Of a stretch of DNA of 10,865 nt, positions 4,857-10,865 are shown in pieces. Made by a program: the position numbers and the translations under genes. Positions within the stretch are counted from its first letter, which is position 1; every line of letters begins with the position of its first letter. Below the pieces are notes generated by a model. That model was not told the DNA's origin and ran no database searches. It was given only the letters and a program-made list of their open reading frames with translations. This DNA is from Eubacteriales Family XIII. Incertae Sedis bacterium. GTDB taxonomy: Bacteria > Bacillota > Clostridia > Peptostreptococcales > Anaerovoracaceae. The stretch is from positions 1-10,865 of the forward strand of contig JAIRSA010000137.1 in assembly GCA_031255695.1 (NCBI GenBank). Reading direction: 5' to 3'.

Positions 4857-7742
4857 ATGTTTAAAAGAATTGGCAGAAGGGCGATGGCGGCAATCTGCTG
4901 CGTAGCCCTTATCGGTTCCGGGCTTTATGCCCCTAGCGTGTTCGCGGAGCATTGGGCCGACGAGCAGATGCAGAAATACCAGGACATTGGCGTTATCAAT
5001 GGCTATCCTGACGGAAGCTTGGGCGAGGACAGGGTAGTGACCAGAGCGGAGGCCGCGAAGATCTTTTCCGAGCTGCTGGCAAGGCGGGATCTGCAGTCTG
5101 CGGAGAGTTTCAGCGATGTGCCGGCGTCGCACTGGGCGCGTGGCCATGTGCAGAATGTGAGCGCCCTGGGCATCATGAACGGGACCGGGGACGGTCTCTT
5201 CGAGCCCGAAGCGCAGATCACCAGGGAACAGGCGGCCACCGTGCTTAACAGGGTGTTCGCGAAGTTCATGGCCGGCACCCCCGCGAACGGGTTTTCGGAT
5301 TCCGCCGCAGTGGCGCCATGGGCGGGCGAGGCAGTGGCGGCCCTTGCCGGGAGCGGCTTCATTGCCGGATACCCGGACGGGAGCTTCAAGCCGCAGACGG
5401 GCCTGACCAGGGCGGAACTGGTGACGATCATAGACAAGATCGTGCCCAATATCGTGTTCTCGGCAACTGATGTCAAAGAAAGCTACACGGGGAATGTGCT
5501 CGTGCTGGCCGCAGGCATCGACCTTTCGAAGGCGGAGATCTCCGGCAATGTGGCTGTAGCCGGGGCGGCAGTGGGGGAGCCCCCGAAACTCAGCGAGTCC
5601 TTCAGCGGGGCCCTGGCCATCGTAGAGCCGGCCGCAGCGCCGCAGGAAAACTATTTGGCGACGGCGGAGACGCCGACCACAGACACGCCGGCTAGCAACG
5701 GCCAGGCCGGATCCGGAACCGGGGCCGGCTCAGGATCGGGTTCGGGCGGCGGCTCGCCTGCGGTGGTGCCACCGTCGATCACGGTCACATTCGACCCGGC
5801 GACGGACGCCTACACAGCCGCAGGCGTCAACTATCTGCTGTTCGGCGTAAGCGGCGACTACAAGCAGCTGTCCTTCAGCATAGGCGGCAACACGATCGCG
5901 GCCTCACCGGTGCTGACATCGAAGGGCACGGCGACATTGGTGAAGATCGCAGTGCCCGAAGGCCTGGCGGCAGGCGAGCTGCTTGTCAAGCAGGGCGCGA
6001 GGACGCTCATAAGCAACAAGGCCTTTTCCTTCGACGCGGCCGGCAAGGCTGCGCCCAAGACGCTCTACGGCGAAGTGCCGATGGGATTCAGCGAGCTTTA
6101 CCATGACGTTACCGCCAACAGCGCGGAGCCTGGCAGCGTGCCGCAGGAGCCTGCGGCAACGAGCTTCGACGCGGCAGGGGCCGTGGCGGCGCCTAAGCTG
6201 TTCATCGCCGGCGGCACAAGGACCGGCGGGGCTGGCGGCACACAGTACCCGATATATATCAACGGGGACGAGGGCCTTGAGAAGGTGGATGTCGTGTCAA
6301 GCGCCACCTACGGCGACAACCCGCATTTCGTCCCGACGGGGAATATGGAGATAAATTACGAGGATCCGATGACCAAGGGCGACGATCACGCCATTGTCGG
6401 GGTGCAGAAGGTCCAGGTGATGGCCGACTTCGATCTGTACGCCAACGCTCTGCTGCTTGAGGCGGCGGGCAAGGGCACGCCGCAGACGGCAGCCGTGGCG
6501 GCCAAGATGAAGGGCTTCGAGCTGGGCTATACGGAATTCGCCGACGGCACTGTGGCCGACAAGAGCGGCGCGCCTGCCGCGGCGCCTGGCGTGTACAAGG
6601 CCAAAAGCCTGCTGAACGACGGGAACTGGGGCGCGCGCGTGCTGGTGAACGAGGATGCCGCCAAGCCCCTGCCAGACACAATAGCCGATCCCGCGGTCTC
6701 ATACGGCGTGACTTGGGGCGACAAGGTCATCAGCTTCAACTTCGCCCCGTTCGAGACAGAGGGCCTCGACGCGAACAAATTGTGGGAAGACTACTTCGAT
6801 TATCTCTACGGCGGTTACGTGGAGGACAGCGAGGGGCACGTGGAGCCGCTGGTCTTCCTGCAGAACATGTTCACCCATAGGCCGCACACGAATGTGGAGG
6901 TGGCGATCTCGCCGTCTAGGTTCAGCCGTTTAGGCAACCTTAAATCGCCCGATGCGTACAAGGTGACGATCTTCGCCTATGGCTTTGAGGACATAGAGTT
7001 TTCGGGGATCAACGTCGCGGAATACGGCAATTCAGAGGCCGCTATAGAGCAGGGCACTGCCTTTGACATAAAGCTGGGCGACGAAAGCACATATTTCGAG
7101 GACGGGCATCTGCACATCGCAGGGCTGGAGGCATCCTATCTCGATGCCTACGATCCTGGGCAGGCGAAGCTGCTGAAGGGCGGCTCCGAGGTGGACGCCG
7201 CGCTCTACAAGGTGGAGAAGCTGGAAGGCGAGATCGAGCTGACCTTTGAAGACGGATTCTTCGCGGAAGGCCTGCAGGGCAGCTATACCCTAAAGCTGCA
7301 GGAGGACACCCCTGAAGTCGTCTCCAAGGCATTCACGTTCACGGTCAACAACGTCATCGCGAGGCCGGGGCTGAAGCTTCCGGACGGCAGCACCGTGCCG
7401 GCGGATACTGTGGATGCGGCGGCCGAAGCGGCCAAGGGCGGCGCCATAGAGTTTGACGGCACAGGCGCGGCCGCATTTGCGCGCGCCATAACCACCGCAG
7501 GCAGGGGCGCTGTAAGCCAGATCAAGGATGTGACGCCAGGGGCGGAAGCGGTTGCGGAGGCCATAGGCGGCGCGATTTCAAGGGCCGACGCCAGCGCCCC
7601 CTACGTCATAGACCTCGCGTCGGACAAGTTCGCCGCCGGGCATACATATGAGATAAGCCTGGTGTCAGCCAACTTCAAGTGGGCAGGCGATGGCGCCGCA
7701 GCCAACGCCAGCTTCGTGTACTACATAAAGATAGGCGAGTAA
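4857..7742 (+). CDS. Secreted SLH-domain surface protein with Tp47-like central region
   Basis: A 961-aa exported protein. The signal peptide (1-30, cleaved after VFA) is followed directly by three S-layer homology domains: about 31-77 (EHWADEQMQKYQDIGVINGYPDGS), 84-137 (FSDVPASHWARGHV) and 146-199 (GYPDGSFKPQTGLTRAE). These anchor proteins to pyruvylated wall polymers. A Gly/Ser linker (about 280-300, GSGTGAGSGSGSGGGS) leads to a beta-rich outer part. The 400-760 region (LYGEVPMGFSELYHD, DVVSSATYGDNPHF, GVQKVQVMADFDLYANA, LVFLQNMFTHRPHTNVEVAISPSRF) resembles Clostridial surface proteins annotated with Tp47 domains; I recognise this by pattern only, with moderate trust. The end (about 780-961) looks like further Ig-like or beta modules. 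Start: perfect AAGGAGGT six bases ahead. It diverges from the iron operon and is transcribed alone, toward a hairpin at 7803. Function of the outer part is unknown. Confidence 0.9.
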   Translation: MFKRIGRRAMAAICCVALIGSGLYAPSVFAEHWADEQMQKYQDIGVINGYPDGSLGEDRVVTRAEAAKIFSELLARRDLQSAESFSDVPASHWARGHVQNVSALGIMNGTGDGLFEPEAQITREQAATVLNRVFAKFMAGTPANGFSDSAAVAPWAGEAVAALAGSGFIAGYPDGSFKPQTGLTRAELVTIIDKIVPNIVFSATDVKESYTGNVLVLAAGIDLSKAEISGNVAVAGAAVGEPPKLSESFSGALAIVEPAAAPQENYLATAETPTTDTPASNGQAGSGTGAGSGSGSGGGSPAVVPPSITVTFDPATDAYTAAGVNYLLFGVSGDYKQLSFSIGGNTIAASPVLTSKGTATLVKIAVPEGLAAGELLVKQGARTLISNKAFSFDAAGKAAPKTLYGEVPMGFSELYHDVTANSAEPGSVPQEPAATSFDAAGAVAAPKLFIAGGTRTGGAGGTQYPIYINGDEGLEKVDVVSSATYGDNPHFVPTGNMEINYEDPMTKGDDHAIVGVQKVQVMADFDLYANALLLEAAGKGTPQTAAVAAKMKGFELGYTEFADGTVADKSGAPAAAPGVYKAKSLLNDGNWGARVLVNEDAAKPLPDTIADPAVSYGVTWGDKVISFNFAPFETEGLDANKLWEDYFDYLYGGYVEDSEGHVEPLVFLQNMFTHRPHTNVEVAISPSRFSRLGNLKSPDAYKVTIFAYGFEDIEFSGINVAEYGNSEAAIEQGTAFDIKLGDESTYFEDGHLHIAGLEASYLDAYDPGQAKLLKGGSEVDAALYKVEKLEGEIELTFEDGFFAEGLQGSYTLKLQEDTPEVVSKAFTFTVNNVIARPGLKLPDGSTVPADTVDAAAEAAKGGAIEFDGTGAAAFARAITTAGRGAVSQIKDVTPGAEAVAEAIGGAISRADASAPYVIDLASDKFAAGHTYEISLVSANFKWAGDGAAANASFVYYIKIGE

Positions 7743-7802
7743 TGCCGGCTCTAGGCCGGCCGCGGCCGGTGTAGAAAGACCGGCTGCAAGCCGCTGGAAT
7801 CC

Positions 7803-7837
7803 AAGGCCGCCCGTGCGTCAGACGCGCGGGCGGCCTT
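7803..7837. terminator. Strong hairpin, likely bidirectional terminator
   Basis: A 16-bp stem (one G-T pair) with a 3-base CAG loop: the left arm starts AAGGCCGCCCG, the right arm ends CGGGCGGCCTT. It lies 60 bp after the SLH gene stop and about 160 bp beyond the end of the lyxose isomerase gene, so it sits between convergent genes. It lacks a proper T-run on either side, so its action as an intrinsic terminator is probable, not certain. Confidence 0.65.
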
Positions 7838-7862
7838 GCTTCGGGGCGGAGGCGCGGCGGCC

Positions 7863-7950
7863 GCCCCGCCCGTGCGCGTGCGGGCGTACGGTCGGAGGGC
7901 AGGATAACAGACAGCAGCGCGGAGCCCCGCCCATGCGTGTGCGGGCGCAC
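7863..7950. repeat. 27-bp direct repeat 61 bp apart with internal dyads
   Basis: Copies at 7863-7889 and 7924-7950 differ at three positions. Each reads GCCCCGCCC, then TGCG, then GTGCGGGCG, and each can fold (GCCCG with CGGGC in the first). They lie in the convergent gap between the SLH gene and the lyxose isomerase gene. No gene is seen in 7743-8000. Confidence 0.7.
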
Positions 7951-8000
7951 ACGGGAGCGGCATACCCCCGCGCTCGCCGCCCGGGCCCGCCCGCCGGGGC

Positions 8001-8684
8001 CTATAGGGCCGGGCGGGGATACTCGTTGCACAGCAGGCGGTATGGCGCCTCGTCCTCATCTATGCGAGGGAAACGCCCGACGCTCTCGTAGAAGCGGTTG
8101 TCCGTGTTGTCGTCGTTGCATTGGCTCACCTCGCCGATCAAAACAGGGCCGCAGCCCTTTTTCGCCCAAAAGGCATGGTACATGCGGGGGGTGAGGGCCA
8201 CGCTCTCGCCTGGCTTCAGCTCCAGCTCCGTCCCTGCCGGGACTGTCATCCGCACGCCGTCGCAGACGACGTCCACGTCCGTGCTGTCCAGGCCGTCGCC
8301 GGCATCGGCGTTATACAGCTTCATCACGAGGGTCCCGCCGCCACGGTTGATGATATCCTCCATCTTGTTCCAATGGAAGTGCATAGGGGCTACCTGCCCC
8401 TCCTCGCTGATGAGCAGCTTTTCCGCATACGGCTTCCGGTAGGCTGGGTTGTTCTGGTTGCCGTTGCGTATGGTCACGAGCACCAGCCCCACCTCCCCAA
8501 ACTTGCCGAGGCCGTAGTCCGTGACATCCCATCCCAGCATATTGTCGCGTATCTCGTCGCATTCCGGCCCCTTGCCCTGCCAGTCGGCAGGCGTCCAGTG
8601 CGCGAACGGCGGCAGAGCGAACTGCTGCTTGCCGATAAACTGCTCCGCCCGTCTGATAAGCCCATTGATTTCCGAACGCTTCAT
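8001..8684 (-). CDS. D-lyxose ketol-isomerase (cupin, Mn-dependent; also D-mannose/D-fructose)
   Basis: A 227-aa cytosolic cupin-fold sugar isomerase of the Lyx_isomer family (EC 5.3.1.15), which interconverts D-lyxose and D-xylulose and commonly D-mannose and D-fructose. It matches the family over full length: MKRSEINGLIRRAEQFI at the start, WDVTDYGLGKFGEVGLVLVTIRNG (52-75) and the metal-binding MHFHWNKMEDIINRGGG (101-117). Expected Mn ligands are His102, His104, Glu109 and His170 (in TPRMYHAFW), all present. GGAGG lies about 7 bases ahead of the ATG. It is divergent from a fructokinase gene 510 bp away, which suggests a route mannose or lyxose to ketose to sugar phosphate. The true in vivo sugar cannot be read from the sequence. 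Confidence 0.92.
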   Translation of the reverse strand: MKRSEINGLIRRAEQFIGKQQFALPPFAHWTPADWQGKGPECDEIRDNMLGWDVTDYGLGKFGEVGLVLVTIRNGNQNNPAYRKPYAEKLLISEEGQVAPMHFHWNKMEDIINRGGGTLVMKLYNADAGDGLDSTDVDVVCDGVRMTVPAGTELELKPGESVALTPRMYHAFWAKKGCGPVLIGEVSQCNDDNTDNRFYESVGRFPRIDEDEAPYRLLCNEYPRPAL

Positions 8685-8744
8685 AAATTGCCTCCATTCA
8701 TTGCTGCGGCTGCTATTGCCATAACTGTGTGGCTATGTGACAAA

Positions 8745-8773
8745 ACCATAACATAAATGAATGGGGAATGCAA
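8745..8773 (-). promoter_or_regulatory. Predicted promoter of the lyxose isomerase gene
   Basis: Minus strand -35 TTGCAT (8773-8768), 17-base spacer and -10 TATGGT (8750-8745), each 4 of 6 to consensus. The start would be near 8738, with a leader of about 53 bases. Directly beside it are GTGACAAAAC (8737-8746) and the REP-like repeats. Confidence 0.4.
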
Positions 8774-8775
8774 TA

Positions 8776-8833
8776 GTGACAGTAGGGACGGTGCGTTTTG
8801 TCACATGACAGTAGGGACGGTGCGTTTTGTCAC
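8776..8833. repeat. REP-like repeat pair with GTGAC/GTCAC ends
   Basis: Two identical 27-base copies at 8777-8803 and 8806-8832. Each starts TGACAGTAGGGACGG and ends TGCGTTTTGTCA, so its ends are inverted repeats (TGACA...TGTCA). A shorter inverted copy of one end, GTGACAAAAC, stands at 8737-8746. Very similar 'gacagtagggacggt...gtcac' units are scattered in many Clostridial genomes and are thought to be moved by RAYT-type (IS200-like) transposases; none is encoded here. Confidence 0.8.
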
Positions 8834-9068
8834 GCGCCCGTCAGGCCGCGGAAGCTGTCGATCCACGCCGTTTGCCGCAGCTTGGCAGCCTCCCCGCTGC
8901 TTAGCCGCCCCGCAGACTGGCTGCGCCCAGGCTTCAACGATGGTCATGAAAAATGGGCCTGAAAAAGGCCATGAAAAAAATTGATATTCGAAAAGGCCGT
9001 TGATATTGCGGATTAAGCATGTTAATGTATTTACATCGTCAAGTGATAGACGGTGCTAATGTATAGGA
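8834..9068. other. Non-coding gap between repeat pair and fructokinase promoter
   Basis: No gene supported. It holds a small A-rich hairpin (GGCCTGAAAAAGGCC, followed by ATGAAAAAAATT, near 8957-8983) and two copies of TAATGTAT (9023-9030 and 9057-9064). The first TAATGT lies 17 bases after TTGATA (9000-9005), which could be a second weak promoter. A short minus-strand frame with a TGA near each end and no start lies at about 8834-8945 and may be chance. Confidence 0.5.
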
Positions 9069-9074
9069 AGGCCT

Positions 9075-9103
9075 TTGACATGCTAGGCCTGATCGGCAAT
9101 AAA
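9075..9103 (+). promoter_or_regulatory. Predicted promoter of the fructokinase gene, flanked by AGGCCT palindromes
   Basis: A perfect -35 TTGACA (9075-9080), 17-base spacer and -10 AATAAA (9098-9103, 4 of 6). Palindromes AGGCCT at 9069-9074 and 9085-9090 flank the -35 box and could be an operator for a sugar-responsive repressor. The leader would be about 85 bases. Confidence 0.45.
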
Positions 9104-9194
9104 AGTATCAGATGGGCCGCTCCGCTGTCGCCAGGATACTGTAGCGGCGGGCAGGACGGCCGCAATGGAGCAAGATTGATGAGGGAGGTACAGG

Positions 9195-10151
9195 ATGTTT
9201 GACGTGATTGCCTTGGGCGAACTGCTGATCGATTTCACATTGCATAGCGAGAGCGAGAACGGCATGCGGCTGTTTGAGCAGAATCCAGGCGGGGCACCTG
9301 CGAATGTGCTGTGCGCACTGGCTAACCTGGGTCTTAGGACTGCGTTCGCAGGCAAGGTGGGCCAGGACATGCATGGCGATTTTTTGCGCGCCACATTGGA
9401 AGAGAAGGGGGTAGGCACCGGAATGCTGATCAGCTCGCCCGATGTGTTCACCACCCTTGCATTTGTAAAGCTGTCCGAAACGGGCGAACGGGAATTCTCA
9501 TTTGCCAGGAAGCCCGGCGCCGACACGCAGCTCACCCCGCAGGAGGTGGCTGGCATACCATGGGAGGATTGCAGGATCTTCCATTTCGGGTCGCTTTCCC
9601 TTACCGACGAGCCCGCGCGCACAGCAACATTGGAAGCCGTGCAGGCGGCCAAGAGGGCGGGCTGCATCATTTCCTGCGACCCGAACTACCGTGCGCCATT
9701 ATGGCGGGGCGAGGCGGACGCCGCCCAGCAGATCCGCAGCGTGCTTGGGTTGGTGGACATTATCAAGATAAGCGACGAGGAGATGGGCCTCATCACAGGC
9801 AGCAGCTCCCTTGAAGGGGCCGCGGCCTATATGCTCGGCGCCGGCATCTCCTGCGCGGTGATAACCCTTGGCAATAAGGGCGCCTACGTTGCCACGAAGG
9901 CGGACAGCGCCCTCGTGCCCGTGCCCGCCGTGCCCGTCGTCGATGCCACCGGCGCGGGGGACGCATTCTGGGGCGGCTTCCTCTATAAACTGGTTGAAAG
10001 CGGGCTGAGGCCCGAACAGCTTGGGAAGGACGAGCTCATGCAGTCCGCGGTTTTCGCCAATGCCGTCGCCTCGCTGTGCGTGCAGAAGCGCGGGGGCATC
10101 CCTGCGATGCCCACATTGGCAGAGGTGCTCGAATCCATGCGCCAGGCCTAG
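9195..10151 (+). CDS. scrK: Fructokinase, PfkB (ribokinase-like) family
   Basis: A 318-aa cytosolic sugar kinase that most likely phosphorylates D-fructose to fructose-6-phosphate with ATP (EC 2.7.1.4). Family marks: the N-terminal GELLIDF (8-14), sugar-site PGGAPANV (31-38), GKVGQDMHG (53-61), DPNYR (162-166), KISDEE (191-196) and PfkB signature 2 VDATGAGDAFWGGF (249-262) with catalytic Asp256 after the GAGD anion hole. Length is normal and both ends are intact. GGGAGGT is 5-6 bases ahead of the ATG. Fructokinase is favoured over other PfkB kinases by the GGAPANV and DATGAGDAFWGGF forms and by the divergent lyxose/mannose isomerase. Its last 116 bases are overlapped on the other strand by the open frame of the macro-domain gene. 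Confidence 0.9.
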   Translation: MFDVIALGELLIDFTLHSESENGMRLFEQNPGGAPANVLCALANLGLRTAFAGKVGQDMHGDFLRATLEEKGVGTGMLISSPDVFTTLAFVKLSETGEREFSFARKPGADTQLTPQEVAGIPWEDCRIFHFGSLSLTDEPARTATLEAVQAAKRAGCIISCDPNYRAPLWRGEADAAQQIRSVLGLVDIIKISDEEMGLITGSSSLEGAAAYMLGAGISCAVITLGNKGAYVATKADSALVPVPAVPVVDATGAGDAFWGGFLYKLVESGLRPEQLGKDELMQSAVFANAVASLCVQKRGGIPAMPTLAEVLESMRQA

Positions 10152-10656
10152 GCGGCGCAGGCCACGCCGGCCCGCTGCTGATGGCGAATGACGCATTGCC
10201 GAATAACACGAGCGACACATCAATGTCGTTGCCGGTGAGGAAACCGCTGATTGCGGAGGTCGCGACGCTCAGCGCCTCATCTTTAGGGTAGCCGTATATG
10301 CCACTTGAAATCAGCGGGAACGCTATGCTTTTGCAATTGTTTTCGACGGCACACTTCAGCGAGTTCGTATACGCGGCGCGGAGCAGCCCTTCCTCGCCAT
10401 GCTTGCCGTCGCGGTAAATGGGGCCAGCCGCATGGATCACGAATTTCGCGGGCAGGCCAAACCCCGGAGTAATGACAGCGTCGCCCGTATTTATCGGCGC
10501 AAGCCTGTCGCAGGCAGCCTGAAGCTGCCGCGGCCCCGCCGCCGTGAAAATCGCCCCGCACACGCCGCCGCCCATAGCCAGGCCGACATTCGCTGCGTTG
10601 ACTATCGCGTCGACGCGAAGTGTCGTAATGTCCGCATGTGTTATTGTAAGAGGCAT
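10036..10656 (-). CDS. Macro-domain (ADP-ribose-binding) protein with aberrant C-terminus
   Basis: A 206-aa frame whose first 160 residues are a macro domain of the YmdB-type ADP-ribose/O-acetyl-ADP-ribose hydrolase group. Seen are DAIVNAANVGLAMGGGVCGAI (16-36) with the NAAN and GGGV ligand loops, HAAGPIYRDGKHGEE (75-89) and the phosphate loop ISSGIYGYP (116-124). Homology stops after VSLVLFGNASFAIS (about 160, base 10177), just where the last helix should follow. The remaining 46 residues are Pro/Ala/Arg-rich and run antisense into the fructokinase gene. This looks like a gene that lost its 3' end. The start ATG has only a weak GGGATGGGTG upstream and overlaps the preceding gene by 16 bases. 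Hydrolase activity is uncertain. Confidence 0.75.
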   Translation of the reverse strand: MPLTITHADITTLRVDAIVNAANVGLAMGGGVCGAIFTAAGPRQLQAACDRLAPINTGDAVITPGFGLPAKFVIHAAGPIYRDGKHGEEGLLRAAYTNSLKCAVENNCKSIAFPLISSGIYGYPKDEALSVATSAISGFLTGNDIDVSLVLFGNASFAISSGPAWPAPPRPGAWIRAPLPMWASQGCPRASARTARRRHWRKPRTA

Positions 10657-10865
10657 ATTTCACCCATCCCTCTTTGCAGCATGCGGACGGCAGTGTATTC
10701 CTTGTTTTCCTCGAGGTCTTCTTCGCGGCCTTCTTCCCGCCAGATCACCTTGGCGTCGTCCATGTTGAATTCAGTGAATATCATATTGTTGACCTCCGAT
10801 CCATGTTGCTCCAGGAAGTCCGTCATGATCCCGTTTTCCATGCAGTGCCGCACGGCTTCCCTGAT
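10641..10865 (-). CDS. PD-(D/E)XK nuclease/transposase-like (Rpn family) protein, C-terminal part, runs off right edge
   Basis: The last 74 codons are visible, from IREAVRHCMENGIMTDFL to a TAA at 10643-10641. The segment FLEQHGSEVNNMIFTEFNMDDAKVIWREEGREED is typical of the C-terminal part of the PDDEXK_2 'Rpn / putative transposase' proteins common in Clostridia, which end with EEGREEG-type coiled-coil tails. Here the tail is short and atypical (DLEENKEYTAVRMLQRGMGEICLLQ), suggesting loss of the normal end. The catalytic domain lies outside the window. Its stop overlaps the macro-domain start by 16 bases, so the two could be co-translated or the join could be a deletion scar. Confidence 0.65.
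   Translation of the reverse strand: MREAVRHCMENGIMTDFLEQHGSEVNNMIFTEFNMDDAKVIWREEGREEDLEENKEYTAVRMLQRGMGEICLLQ

Noticed and set aside
8757..8984. Small plus-strand frame across the REP-like pair
   Set aside because: Most of it translates the repeat units (TVGTVRFVT); no ribosome binding site or family resemblance.

Overview
The window looks like GC-rich chromosomal DNA from a Bacillota (Firmicutes), probably Clostridia-like. The signs are strong GGAGG-type ribosome binding sites, a surface protein with three N-terminal SLH domains, a lipobox lipoprotein, and a C-terminal fragment of a PD-(D/E)XK 'Rpn/transposase-like' nuclease typical of gut and rumen Clostridia. Host assignment is inference only. 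No rRNA, tRNA, CRISPR array or complete mobile element was seen.

Left half (1-4213, all on the minus strand, read leftwards): an iron-uptake operon of the Campylobacter P19 / E. coli FetMP-FetABCDEF type. In transcription order it holds an FTR1-family iron permease with signal peptide and two REGxE motifs (4213-2990), a P19/Tp34-type metal-binding lipoprotein (2660-2046), a polytopic membrane protein ending in a cysteine-rich DUF2318 domain (1783-401), and the first 85 codons of an FtsX/MacB-like ABC permease (256 to beyond base 1). The leader and two of the three intercistronic gaps carry short tandem repeats (61, 21 and 15 bp units); the third carries repeated hairpins. A TTGACA promoter at 4549-4521, overlapped by an inverted repeat TTAGC-N4-GCTAA with a second similar site just downstream, suggests metal-dependent repression.

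Middle (4214-8000): a 640-bp divergent control region, then a 961-aa secreted, SLH-anchored surface protein on the plus strand (4857-7742). Its large central region resembles the Tp47-like (penicillin-binding Tp47 domain A/C) surface proteins of Clostridia and contains a near-match to a covalent-FMN attachment motif. A 16-bp-stem hairpin and a GC-rich direct repeat fill the convergent gap after it.

Right half (8001-10865): a D-lyxose ketol-isomerase (minus) and a PfkB-family fructokinase (plus) diverge from a 510-bp region with two candidate promoters and two copies of a REP-like repeat. Together they could convert D-mannose to D-fructose and then to fructose-6-phosphate. The right end holds two minus-strand genes with eroded 3' ends: a macro-domain protein whose tail runs antisense into the fructokinase gene, and the C-terminus of a PD-(D/E)XK nuclease-like protein that overlaps the macro gene start.
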